DNA of 64,000 nucleotides, from contig NZ_CAGKLC010000009.1 in assembly GCF_903469665.1 (NCBI RefSeq), forward strand, positions 1-64,000. Reading direction: 5' to 3'. Below, one piece after another: positions 26,694 to 35,567 of the stretch. The notes under the pieces are model-generated. The model ran no database searches. It worked only from the letters and a program-made list of their open reading frames with translations, and had not been told where the DNA came from. Position 1 is the stretch's first letter; every line of letters starts with the position of its first letter. The stretch comes from Flavobacterium sp. UGB4466. Lineage in GTDB: Bacteria > Bacteroidota > Bacteroidia > Flavobacteriales > Flavobacteriaceae. The translations under genes were made by a program, and so were the position numbers.

Positions 26694-26987
26694 AAATAAT
26701 TAAATTTGATACTTGTTAAAATCTTGATTTGGTTATCGGGTTCAAAGTTACAATTATTTTATTTGTGTCATTTGTACTGTAACAGATATAGTTTATTTTT
26801 TTTAACCGCAAAGAGCGCGAAGATTTCACACAAAGTTCGCCAAGTTATATTTGCAGGTATGCCTTTTTAAAGGGGTAAAGCTCGCAAAGCTTTGTAAATA
26901 GAGACTTTACATGAAACCTTGTACTTGTTTCTATTAAATAAAAAAAGCCTTCCGAGTGGAAGGCTTTTGTATAATTTTAAACCGCTA
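26694..26987. other. Intergenic region with degenerate repeats
   Basis: 294 bp without a gene. From about 26803 to 26845 there are degenerate CGCAAAG/CGCGAAG/CACAAAG/CGCCAAG units like those often found between flavobacterial genes. The L31 terminator lies at its right end. Confidence 0.6.
26942..26968 (-). terminator. Terminator of rpmE2
   Basis: AAAGCCTTCC-GAGT-GGAAGGCTTT hairpin; on the minus strand it is followed by a T-run. Confidence 0.9.
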
Positions 26988-27242
26988 TTATTTTTTAGCG
27001 TGTTTTGCATATTTAGTTTTGAATTTATCAATACGTCCTGCAGTATCGATAAGTTTAGATTTACCAGTATAAAATGGGTGAGATGTTCTAGAAATCTCCA
27101 TTTTTACAACTGGATACTCAACTCCGTCAACTTCAATTGTTTCTTTTGTATCTGCAGTAGATTTAGTGATAAAAACTTCGTCATTTGACATGTCTTTAAA
27201 TGCAACTAATCTGTAATTTTCTGGGTGAATTCCTTTTTTCAT
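26988..27242 (-). CDS. rpmE2: 50S ribosomal protein L31 type B
   Basis: 84 aa beginning [17 protein letters not shown] and with [11 protein letters not shown], diagnostic of L31. The zinc-binding cysteines of type A L31 are absent (no Cys at all), so this is the C-minus type B form. Such forms can replace zinc-bound L31 under zinc limitation, but in many Bacteroidota it is the usual one. It has its own promoter and terminator. Confidence 0.97.
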   Translation of the reverse strand: MKKGIHPENYRLVAFKDMSNDEVFITKSTADTKETIEVDGVEYPVVKMEISRTSHPFYTGKSKLIDTAGRIDKFKTKYAKHAKK

Positions 27243-27359
27243 CTTTTTATTTTATTTATTGTTTAGAGCATTTTTATTTTGAAGCTTTTCCATGGTTAGA
27301 AAAAGGTGTAAACAACGATACTCTTTTTTGTTTAAAACTTTTAATTATTTTTAAGTGTG

Positions 27360-27388
27360 CAAATTTACAACTTTTTTCGAATTAACAA
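27360..27388 (-). promoter_or_regulatory. Promoter of rpmE2
   Basis: Minus-strand TAAATTTG (27367-27360) with TTG at 27388-27386, spacer 18 nt. The leader to the ATG would be about 110 nt, longer than usual for this window. Confidence 0.7.
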
Positions 27389-27503
27389 ATCTTTTAATCA
27401 ATATTTTTAACGAGTCGGCGATTTGCATTAAAATTTTTAATATCTATCTCCTGTGTACTCGTAATTACTATATTTGTGGATTAATTTTAAAACATATACA
27501 AAT

Positions 27504-28034
27504 ATGATCAATGAAGTTATTAAAAAGAATGGAATTACTTACGGTGTAATGATTGGAATTGCATCTGCATTATTTACTGCTACGATATACGCGATTGATC
27601 TGAATCTGTTCACAGCCTGGTGGATGGGTATCATAGGTATTGTAATCAGTTTGACAATCAGCATTGTTTTACTTTCTAAAACCAAGAAAGAATTAAAAGG
27701 AGTTTTCCCTTTCAAAGATGCTTTTACCACTTACTTTATAGCAGCTGTGATTGGGGTTCTAATTTCTACTTTATTTAATATTGTTTTATTTAACGTTATT
27801 GATCCGGGCGCAAAAGATACTTTAAACGAAATCATGATCAAATACACTGCAAACATGATGCAGAAATTTGGAGCTCCTGCTTCATCAATTAATGAAGCCA
27901 TTAGCAAAATGAAAGAAAGCAGCCCTTACTCGACTTTTGAATTATTAAAGGGATCTGTTTTTGCAATTGTTATCAGTGCCATTTTCGGATTAATTTTCGC
28001 CGCATTTTTTAAAAGCAAAACTACACAAGAATAA
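27504..28034 (+). CDS. DUF4199 domain membrane protein
   Basis: 176 aa from the ATG at 27504 (a TATATTTG promoter box at 27469-27476 lies inside the longer frame, excluding a start at 27474). Four membrane helices (about 12-32, 37-57, 72-95, 145-168) fit DUF4199. It is 8 nt upstream of the GT2 glycosyltransferase gene and probably co-transcribed. Function of the family is unknown; linkage suggests cell-envelope glycan or lipid work. Confidence 0.83.
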   Translation: MINEVIKKNGITYGVMIGIASALFTATIYAIDLNLFTAWWMGIIGIVISLTISIVLLSKTKKELKGVFPFKDAFTTYFIAAVIGVLISTLFNIVLFNVIDPGAKDTLNEIMIKYTANMMQKFGAPASSINEAISKMKESSPYSTFELLKGSVFAIVISAIFGLIFAAFFKSKTTQE

Positions 28035-28042
28035 AAAAATAA

Positions 28043-28999
28043 ATGAATTTATCTATACTTATACCGCTTCTTAATGAGGAGGAATCACTAAAAGAACTCT
28101 ATTCGTGGATTATTAAAGTGATGCAATCTAACAATTACTCTTATGAAATCATTTTTGTGGATGATGGAAGTACGGATGATTCTTGGAATATCATTGAAAG
28201 TTTCTCTAACGAAAATCCGAATGTAAAAGGAATTCGTTTTATGAAAAACTTTGGAAAATCGCAGGCTCTGCATGCCGGTTTTGCCAAAGCACAAGGAGAT
28301 GTTATCATCACCATGGATGCGGATTTACAAGATAGCCCGGACGAAATTCCGGGTTTATATGAAATGATCACAGTTCAGAAATTTGATTTGGTTTCAGGAT
28401 GGAAAAAGAAACGTTACGATTCTGTAGTAGCAAAAAATCTTCCTTCAAAACTATTTAACTGGGCCGCCAGAAAAACTTCAGGTGTCGAGTTAAACGATTT
28501 CAACTGCGGATTGAAAGCTTATAAAAATGCAGTAGTTAAAAACGTTGAAGTTTCGGGCGAAATGCACCGTTACATTCCGGTTTTGGCCAAGAATGCCGGT
28601 TTTAATAAAATCGGAGAAAAAGTGGTTATTCATCAGGCCCGTAAATATGGTGAAACTAAATTTGGGATGGAACGTTTTATAAACGGCTTTCTTGATTTGA
28701 TTACGATTTGGTTCTTATCCCGATTCGGAAAAAGACCTATGCACTTGTTTGGTGCCATTGGATCTTTGATGTTTATCATCGGATTTTTACTGGCGGGTTA
28801 TATCGGAATTTCAAAATTATACCATATGTATAACGGAATGAAATACAGCCTAATCACCAATAATCCATGGTTTTTCATTGCTTTGACTACCATGATACTG
28901 GGAACGCAATTGTTCCTGGCTGGTTTTCTGGGTGAAATTATCCTGAGAACCAAAAACAACGAAGCTCGTTACAAAGTAGCCCGAGAGGTTAATTTTTAA
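28043..28999 (+). CDS. Family 2 glycosyltransferase (DPM1/ArnC-like)
   Basis: 318 aa: GT-A catalytic domain with LSILIPLLNEEESL at the start, VDDGSTDDS, and the DxD-type TMDADLQDSPDEIP, followed by two C-terminal membrane helices (about 232-258, 270-298). The architecture is that of polyprenyl-phosphate glycosyltransferases that load a sugar on a lipid carrier at the inner membrane. The sugar donor is not predictable. It follows the DUF4199 gene by 8 nt. Confidence 0.9.
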   Translation: MNLSILIPLLNEEESLKELYSWIIKVMQSNNYSYEIIFVDDGSTDDSWNIIESFSNENPNVKGIRFMKNFGKSQALHAGFAKAQGDVIITMDADLQDSPDEIPGLYEMITVQKFDLVSGWKKKRYDSVVAKNLPSKLFNWAARKTSGVELNDFNCGLKAYKNAVVKNVEVSGEMHRYIPVLAKNAGFNKIGEKVVIHQARKYGETKFGMERFINGFLDLITIWFLSRFGKRPMHLFGAIGSLMFIIGFLLAGYIGISKLYHMYNGMKYSLITNNPWFFIALTTMILGTQLFLAGFLGEIILRTKNNEARYKVAREVNF

Positions 29000-29010
29000 C
29001 GCAAAACCTT

Positions 29011-29088
29011 AGCCCCGATAGTAGTGAAAATCCTTTTTCTTTTTCCTTTAAAAAGAAAAAGATTGAAACGGATAGCGGGAATAAGCTC
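29011..29088. repeat. Dispersed intergenic hairpin element
   Basis: Starts AGCCCCGATAGTAGTG, has a central hairpin CTTTTTCTTTTT (29033-29044)/AAAAGAAAAAG (29051-29061), and ends GATAGCGGGAATAAGCTC. I recognise this layout as a common intergenic repeat of flavobacterial genomes. Confidence 0.65.
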
Positions 29089-29125
29089 TATAAAAAACTT
29101 ATTATTTTAATACAAAAAGACACGA

Positions 29126-30856
29126 ATGATGAATATAGCACCTAATATTCTAAATGCAGTAAACGAATGGCTAACCCCTACATTTGATAGCGAAACGCAA
29201 GCTGCTGTTAAAGAATTAATGACAACCTCACCAAAGGAACTAGAGGAAAGTTTTTATAAAAATCTGGAATTTGGAACTGGCGGAATGCGTGGTGTGATGG
29301 GTGTTGGAAGCAACCGAATTAACAAATACACCCTTGGAAAAAACACTCAGGGCTTATCTGATTATTTACATATTGCATTCCCAAACCAACCATTAAAAGT
29401 AGTTATTGCGTATGATTGTCGTCACAACAGCAATACCTTAGCAAAGATTGTTGCAGATGTTTTTTCGGCAAACGGAATTCATGTGTATTTATTTTCAGAT
29501 TTGAGACCAACTCCGGAATTATCCTTTGCTCTTAAATATTTAGGCTGCCAATGTGGAATTGTATTAACGGCCTCTCACAACCCACCGGAATATAACGGTT
29601 ATAAAGTATACTGGGAAGATGGCGGACAAATTGTACCTCCACAGGATACTGCAATTATCGACACGATCGAGAATTTAGGTTATGATAGAATTAAATTTAA
29701 AGCTAACGAAAGCCTGATCGAGTATATCGATAGCGAAATCGACAAAGCTTTTGTAAAATCGTCTATCGAAAACGCAAGCTTCAATACTCCTGCTAAAGCA
29801 AAAGACAACCTACATATTGTTTTTACTTCTTTGCACGGAACCTCTATAAAATCTATTCCTGATACTTTATCACAGGCAGGTTATAAAAACGTACACATCG
29901 TACCGGAACAAGCTATTCCTGATGGAAATTTCCCAACGGTAAAATCTCCAAATCCTGAAGAACCTGAAGCTTTAACTATGGCTTTGGCTTTGGCTGATAA
30001 AACGAATTCCGATATTGTAATCGGAACAGATCCTGATTGCGATCGTCTTGGAGTTGCTGTTAGAAACAACGAAGGCAAACTGATTTTACTGAACGGAAAT
30101 CAAACTATGGTTATGATGACTGCTTTCTTATTGAAACAATGGAAAAAAGCGGGTAAAATTAACGGAAAACAATTCATTGGATCTACCATTGTTTCCACTC
30201 CGATGATGATGGAATTAGCCACTAATTATGGTGTTGAATGCAAAGTAGGATTGACAGGTTTTAAATGGATTGCCAAAATGATCAAAGATTTTCCTCAACT
30301 TCAATTTATTGGAGGCGGTGAAGAAAGCTTTGGTTTCATGGTTGGTGATGCCGTAAGAGATAAAGATGCCGTTGCTGCAACCTTATTAATCTGTGAAGTT
30401 GCCGCTCAGGCAAAAGCAGCAGGAAGCAGTGTTTACAAAGAACTTCTTCAGCTTTATGTTGAAAACGGTTTCTATAAAGAACATTTGATTTCTATAACCA
30501 AAAAAGGAATGCAGGGTCTGGAAGAGATCAACCAAATGATGATCAGTTTGCGCGAAAATCCATTGAAAGAAATCAGCGGACAACGTGTGATCATGATGGA
30601 AGACTACCAGACATCAATTGCTTTGAATTTATTGACCGGAGAAGAATCTGTAATGGATATTCCAAAATCAAATGTATTGATTTATTACACTGAAGACGGT
30701 TCTAAAATTTGCGCAAGACCAAGTGGAACTGAGCCAAAAATTAAATTCTACATTAGTGTTAATGCACAGTTGGATTCCGTTGAGGATTTCGATGCGGCAG
30801 AAAGCTACCTGGACGAAAAGATACAAAGCATTATTGCAGGTATGCAATTGAAATAA
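29126..30856 (+). CDS. Phosphohexomutase (phosphoglucomutase/phosphomannomutase)
   Basis: 576 aa, alpha-D-phosphohexomutase family. The phosphoserine loop [15 protein letters not shown] has Ser150, the metal loop is [10 protein letters not shown], the sugar-recognition loop GGGEESFGF, and the phosphate-binding loop [11 protein letters not shown]. It interconverts hexose 1- and 6-phosphates for glycan precursors; glucose versus mannose preference cannot be read from sequence. It is 4 nt before the DUF1016 nuclease gene. The start may be either of two adjacent ATGs (29126 or 29129). Confidence 0.95.
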   Translation: MMNIAPNILNAVNEWLTPTFDSETQAAVKELMTTSPKELEESFYKNLEFGTGGMRGVMGVGSNRINKYTLGKNTQGLSDYLHIAFPNQPLKVVIAYDCRHNSNTLAKIVADVFSANGIHVYLFSDLRPTPELSFALKYLGCQCGIVLTASHNPPEYNGYKVYWEDGGQIVPPQDTAIIDTIENLGYDRIKFKANESLIEYIDSEIDKAFVKSSIENASFNTPAKAKDNLHIVFTSLHGTSIKSIPDTLSQAGYKNVHIVPEQAIPDGNFPTVKSPNPEEPEALTMALALADKTNSDIVIGTDPDCDRLGVAVRNNEGKLILLNGNQTMVMMTAFLLKQWKKAGKINGKQFIGSTIVSTPMMMELATNYGVECKVGLTGFKWIAKMIKDFPQLQFIGGGEESFGFMVGDAVRDKDAVAATLLICEVAAQAKAAGSSVYKELLQLYVENGFYKEHLISITKKGMQGLEEINQMMISLRENPLKEISGQRVIMMEDYQTSIALNLLTGEESVMDIPKSNVLIYYTEDGSKICARPSGTEPKIKFYISVNAQLDSVEDFDAAESYLDEKIQSIIAGMQLK

Positions 30857-30860
30857 AACA

Positions 30861-31901
30861 ATGAGTGACAAGCCTGACACAAATGACAAACCTGAACTAT
30901 TAGACTCGATAATTGGACTAATAGATCAGACACGTCATTTTGTTGCCAAAACGGTTAATCAGGAATTAACAATACTTTATTGGAAAATCGGAAAAACGAT
31001 TAATGAAGAGATTCTAAAAAATGATCGGGCCGATTATGGAAAAAAAACAGTTCAAATCTTAAGCCTGGAATTATCCAAAAGATACGGAACGGGGTTTAGT
31101 AAAAGAAACATTCATAGTTTTATAAAACTTAACACTATTTTTCAAGACTTTACAATTGTGCAGACACTGTCTGCACAATTGAGTTGGTCTCATTTATATT
31201 CAATACTAAGCATTGACAACAATATAAAACGTGAATTCTACATCCAAATGAGTATTCACGAAAGATGGAGCGTTCGAACTTTACAAGACCGCGTGGACAG
31301 CATGCTTTTTGAAAGAACTGCGATCAGCAAAAAACCCGAAGAAACAATCATTAATGATTTAGCTTTACTCAAAAACGAAAAACTAATTAGTCCGGACTTA
31401 ACTTTTCGCGATCCGTATTTCTTAGATTTTTTAGGATTACATGACACTTATTCCGAAAAAGACTTAGAAAGTTCCATCTTAGCTCAATTACAAAACTTCA
31501 TCACAGAGATGGGCAGTGAATTTGCTTTTCTAGCCCGTCAAAAAAGAATCACTATTGATAATGAAGATTTTTATATTGATTTACTTTTTTACCATAGGGG
31601 ATTAAAATCTCTGGTCGCTATTGATCTAAAACTTGGAAAATTTAAAGCCGGCTATAAAGGCCAAATGGAATTGTATTTACGCTGGTTAGAGAAAAACGAA
31701 CAAAAAGAAGGAGAAAACAAACCAATTGGATTAATTTTATGCAGTGAGAAATCACCCGAACAGATTAATTATCTAATGCTGGACAATGACGAACAAATCA
31801 AAGTCTCAGCCTATTTAACCCAATTACCTGAAAAAAAATTATTATTAGAAAAGCTAGAAAAAGCAATTGCCATAGCAGAAAATAACATCAAAAATAAATG
31901 A
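30861..31901 (+). CDS. DUF1016 (YhcG-type) PD-(D/E)XK nuclease
   Basis: 346 aa: an N-terminal DUF1016 domain (about 15-165; RHFVAKTVNQELTILYWKIG) and a C-terminal PD-(D/E)XK nuclease domain (about 190-335) with catalytic D240, D255 and K257 (IDLLFYH, IDLK). Members of this family are often linked to defence loci, but the substrate is not known. Here it is inserted between a phosphohexomutase (4-nt gap) and an ABC exporter (ATGA overlap), an unexpected place for a nuclease. Confidence 0.9.
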   Translation: MSDKPDTNDKPELLDSIIGLIDQTRHFVAKTVNQELTILYWKIGKTINEEILKNDRADYGKKTVQILSLELSKRYGTGFSKRNIHSFIKLNTIFQDFTIVQTLSAQLSWSHLYSILSIDNNIKREFYIQMSIHERWSVRTLQDRVDSMLFERTAISKKPEETIINDLALLKNEKLISPDLTFRDPYFLDFLGLHDTYSEKDLESSILAQLQNFITEMGSEFAFLARQKRITIDNEDFYIDLLFYHRGLKSLVAIDLKLGKFKAGYKGQMELYLRWLEKNEQKEGENKPIGLILCSEKSPEQINYLMLDNDEQIKVSAYLTQLPEKKLLLEKLEKAIAIAENNIKNK

Positions 31902-33727
31902 GTAATTTCAAAAAAATAGTTCCTTTTATATACCCGTATAAAAGATATGCATTCTTAAATATCTTTTTTAATATTTTGTATGCACTTTTTAGCACGCTTT
32001 CTTTCATGGCATTAATTCCGATGCTTCAGGTTTTGTTTGACAAAACGAAGAAGAATTATGTGATGCCCACTTATGACGGAATTACCCATGCAAAAGAATT
32101 TGCCGAAAACTATCTGAGCTATTACATTACAAAGAATACCGATCCTAATAATCCCGGATTTATACTTTCTGTGATGGTTGCTCTTATCATTTCGATCTTT
32201 TTACTGAAAAATTTAGCCGACTATCTCGCTATGTTTTTCATTAATTTTTTACGAAATGGTGTATTGAGAGACATGCGAAATGCATTGTATAAAAAAACAT
32301 TGGAACTGCCTTTGGCTTTTTATTCTGAAAAAAGAAAAGGAGACGTTATCTCCCGAATCTCTGCTGATGTCAATGAGGTTCAGACTTCGTTTTTAGCCAT
32401 TTTAGAACTTATCGTAAAAGAACCCTTAACGATTGTTTTTACCATATGTGCTATGTTAATCATCAGCGCTAAACTTACCCTGTTTGTATTTGTTTTTATT
32501 CCTGTTTCCGGATATATTATCTCCTTAATCGGGAAACAATTAAAAAAACAGTCGGGTAAAGCTCAACAGGAACAAGGCAGCTTTTTATCGACTATCGAAG
32601 AAACGATTGGTGGTTTAAAAGTGGTAAAAGGATACAATGCTGAGAACTATTTCAATACTATCTTTCAAAATTCAACGGAACGTTTTTTCAAACTGTCCAA
32701 CAGTATTGGAAATCGCCAAAACTTAGCCTCGCCTGCCAGTGAGTTTATGGGAATTACTGTAATTGCAATATTACTTTGGTACGGAGGCCAAATGGTTCTG
32801 ATTGAAAAAACACTCGACGGTCCCTCTTTTATTGCCTATATGGGATTAGCTTATAATATTTTAACTCCTGCAAAAGCAATCTCTAAGGCTTCTTACGGGG
32901 TAAAAAGAGGAAACGCCGCTGCAGAACGTGTTCTTGAAATTTTAGAGCAGGAAAACACCATTACCTCTAAAGACAAAGCAGTTGAAAAAACAACGTTCGA
33001 CAGTAACATTAGCGTTCAGAATATCAACTTTAAATATGAAGACGAAACTGTTCTGAAAGACTTTTCTCTTGACATCAAAAAAGGACAAACCGTTGCACTT
33101 GTTGGACAATCCGGTAGCGGAAAAAGCACAATTGCCAATTTGTTAACCCGTTTTTATGATGTAAACGACGGAACAATTTCGATTGACGGCATCAATATAA
33201 AAGATATGAACTTACAGTCTCTTCGCAGTTTGATGGGACTGGTAACTCAGGACAGCATTTTATTCAATGATACCATCAAAGCCAATATTGCCTTAGGAAA
33301 ACTAGACGCTACAGACGATGAAATTATCGAGGCCTTAAAAATTGCAAATGCTTTTGAATTTGTAAATAACCTCCCTTTAGGTATTTACACCAACATTGGC
33401 GACAGCGGAAACAAACTTTCAGGAGGACAAAAACAACGATTATCAATTGCCAGAGCGGTCTTGAAAAACCCGCCAATTATGATTCTGGATGAAGCCACAT
33501 CAGCATTGGACACTGAAAGCGAAAAATTTGTTCAGGTGGCTTTAGAGAACATGATGCAAAACAGAACTTCAATTGTAATTGCTCACCGACTTTCAACCAT
33601 TCAGAAAGCGGATGTCATTGTTGTGATGCAAAAAGGTAAAATCGTAGAACAAGGAACTCATGACGAATTGATTGCCCACAACGGAACCTACAACAAACTG
33701 GTGACTATGCAATCTTTCGAATCATAA
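31898..33727 (+). CDS. MsbA-like ABC transporter, fused permease and ATPase
   Basis: 609 aa: six membrane helices in the first 350 residues (exporter type I fold), then an ATPase domain with Walker A GQSGSGKST, signature LSGGQKQR, Walker B IMILDEATSALD and the H-loop in IAHRLST. It acts as a homodimeric exporter, probably of lipid-linked material given the GT2 and phosphohexomutase neighbours. The start codon overlaps the nuclease stop (ATGA). Confidence 0.93.
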   Translation: MSNFKKIVPFIYPYKRYAFLNIFFNILYALFSTLSFMALIPMLQVLFDKTKKNYVMPTYDGITHAKEFAENYLSYYITKNTDPNNPGFILSVMVALIISIFLLKNLADYLAMFFINFLRNGVLRDMRNALYKKTLELPLAFYSEKRKGDVISRISADVNEVQTSFLAILELIVKEPLTIVFTICAMLIISAKLTLFVFVFIPVSGYIISLIGKQLKKQSGKAQQEQGSFLSTIEETIGGLKVVKGYNAENYFNTIFQNSTERFFKLSNSIGNRQNLASPASEFMGITVIAILLWYGGQMVLIEKTLDGPSFIAYMGLAYNILTPAKAISKASYGVKRGNAAAERVLEILEQENTITSKDKAVEKTTFDSNISVQNINFKYEDETVLKDFSLDIKKGQTVALVGQSGSGKSTIANLLTRFYDVNDGTISIDGINIKDMNLQSLRSLMGLVTQDSILFNDTIKANIALGKLDATDDEIIEALKIANAFEFVNNLPLGIYTNIGDSGNKLSGGQKQRLSIARAVLKNPPIMILDEATSALDTESEKFVQVALENMMQNRTSIVIAHRLSTIQKADVIVVMQKGKIVEQGTHDELIAHNGTYNKLVTMQSFES

Positions 33728-33745
33728 ACATAAGTAGACAGGCTT

Positions 33746-33832
33746 AGCCACAAATTATACAGATTACCACAGATTATTTTTCTCTCAACGAATTAAAATC
33801 TTATATTTATCTGTATAATTTGTGGCTTTTTT
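33746..33832. terminator. Long inverted repeat / terminator between convergent or adjacent units
   Basis: Perfect 19-bp arms AGCCACAAATTATACAGAT (33746-33764) and its complement (33809-33827) with a 44-nt loop, followed by TTTTTTATTT. It follows the ABC exporter gene. Confidence 0.75.
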
Positions 33833-33859
33833 ATTTCGAATATTCTTAAATCCGTAAAA

Positions 33860-34561
33860 ATGTACCTTAATACTTCAAACATAAAACTTCCGGATGACCC
33901 GGATACAATTGTCTGGAAATACTTAGACTTATCTAAATTCCTTGATTTATTAATGTCCAAAAAACTATTCATGTCCCGTTCTGACAAGTTTGAGGATCAG
34001 TACGAGGGTACTTTTAGCGAGCCAACCTTTGAAGAGATTAAAAAACTGGCCATAGACAATCCTGATTTTTTAAATTACTACAAAACCCATCGCGAACAGG
34101 TAGCCATAAGCAGCTGGCACATCAACGAATATGAATCGTTTGCCATGTGGCAGATTTTCACCAAAAACAATGAGGGTTTAGCTATTCAGTCTACCATTAG
34201 AAGGTTACAGAATGCTGTAAAACCGGAAAACAATTTCGATCAATACATTGGCGAAGTAAATTATATCGATTACAAAAAAGAATACATTCCGTTTGAAAAT
34301 TTATTTTTCCCCTTTTTATTTAAGCGCAAAAGCTTTCAATATGAGCGCGAAGTTCGAATTCTTACCGATACTTCAAAAAGTGACATTAAACTAAACGATG
34401 GATTAAAAATCAACGTTGACCTAAAGCAATTGATCGAAAAGATCTACATTCATCCAAAATCCGAAAACTGGTACAAAAAACTGGTAATTGATTTAACGGA
34501 ACGCCTGGGATTTGATCTCGATATTGAGAAATCGGATCTGGAAAGTGATATTTTGATATAG
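33860..34561 (+). CDS. DUF2971-like protein
   Basis: 233 aa, soluble. It shows the DUF2971 pattern: an opening IVWKYLDLSKFLDLL, then KLFMSRSDKFEDQYEG, a central ISSWHINEYESFAMWQIF..EGLAIQST, and YIHPKSENWYKKLV near the end. Function of this family is not established. It is a single gene, convergent with the EF-hand lipoprotein gene. Confidence 0.72.
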   Translation: MYLNTSNIKLPDDPDTIVWKYLDLSKFLDLLMSKKLFMSRSDKFEDQYEGTFSEPTFEEIKKLAIDNPDFLNYYKTHREQVAISSWHINEYESFAMWQIFTKNNEGLAIQSTIRRLQNAVKPENNFDQYIGEVNYIDYKKEYIPFENLFFPFLFKRKSFQYEREVRILTDTSKSDIKLNDGLKINVDLKQLIEKIYIHPKSENWYKKLVIDLTERLGFDLDIEKSDLESDILI

Positions 34562-34575
34562 TTTTTTTAAAGGTG

Positions 34576-34699
34576 CTAAGGTACTGAGATTCTAAGGTTC
34601 TGAGTTTTTTCTTATCAGCTGTCAAGGATATAAAAAAGCCATTTAAAAATTGATTAACAATTTTTAAATGGCTTTCATCTTAGTATCTCAGTACCTTAG
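34576..34699. repeat. Octamer-type CTnAG hairpin (family A, copy 1), with inner terminator
   Basis: Outer arms 34576-34596 and 34679-34699 are complementary except one position (built from CTAAG, CTGAG, CTAAG units every 8 nt). Inside is a strong hairpin with 18-bp arms (34635-34652 / 34658-34675, AAAGCCATTTAAAAATTG) acting as bidirectional terminator between convergent genes. Confidence 0.85.
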
Positions 34700-34705
34700 A
34701 ACCTT

Positions 34706-35428
34706 CTAAATAGGCTTATAACTCTTCACTTCCCATTTTTTTGAAGCTAAGTCAATATAGTTATAGTGTAAAACATCATTTTTATCAAACTGCCCGTTTT
34801 GATTGGTATCTTCAATCGTTCTAAAATACAAACGATTTCTTGATTCGATTAAATTCCAGTCTACCAATTCCTGAAAATCTTCTGAAACTTTAGTAAAGTG
34901 TTCACCACTGATATTACTTAAATACAAGGTCTTAATATCACTAGTATCAATTTTACCATCTTTATTAGTATCTGAGTCGGCCAGAGTATAGACCATAATC
35001 TGATTCTGTGTTTTATCAGCAACCGTTTTTAAATAAGTAGCCGTCAAAATCAGGGCTGGTTTATCTGTCAAAGGACGTATGGAATCTGAATCAACTTTCT
35101 GAAACTTCAGGTTCTGCAAATAACCCGTGATTTCAAATTCTCCTAAATTAGAGATTGTAAAACTTACATCATTTACACTCGAAGAGCCATAACGGGCTTT
35201 TGTTCCTTTTTCAAAAACACGCAAGTCTCCAACCGGATGAATCAAATAACTTGTTCCTTCCATTTGAATCGGCAAATCGGCTATTTCAATCTGTGTAGAA
35301 TCTGTTTTTGTAACAGTATTCGTTTTACTGGCGGTATCGTAAATTACTTTAGGTTTCTTCACTTCATCCTTACAACTTGTAAGTGTTCCGATGCTTGCCA
35401 GGGCTATATAGGTTAAGATCTTTTTCAT
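34706..35428 (-). CDS. Lipoprotein with two EF-hand-type calcium loops
   Basis: 240 aa with lipobox TLTSC (Cys19). Two calcium-loop motifs are complete: 153-164 (DTNKDGKIDTSD) and 207-218 (DTNQNGQFDKND), both dockerin- or EF-like. The rest is beta-rich. A minus-strand TATATTTG box lies at 35460-35453, just upstream of the ATG. No named family recognised; likely an envelope calcium-binding or scaffold protein. Confidence 0.72.
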   Translation of the reverse strand: MKKILTYIALASIGTLTSCKDEVKKPKVIYDTASKTNTVTKTDSTQIEIADLPIQMEGTSYLIHPVGDLRVFEKGTKARYGSSSVNDVSFTISNLGEFEITGYLQNLKFQKVDSDSIRPLTDKPALILTATYLKTVADKTQNQIMVYTLADSDTNKDGKIDTSDIKTLYLSNISGEHFTKVSEDFQELVDWNLIESRNRLYFRTIEDTNQNGQFDKNDVLHYNYIDLASKKWEVKSYKPI

Positions 35429-35567
35429 GTATGCTAATTCTATTAGGATATCAAATATAGTATTTTTGATTGTATTATCTAGTTTTATTGAATTTTACTA
35501 GAATCCACTTCTATAAGTTGTTCACGCAGATACTTGCCTGCTTAGTAGAAAGAACGAAATCAATATT

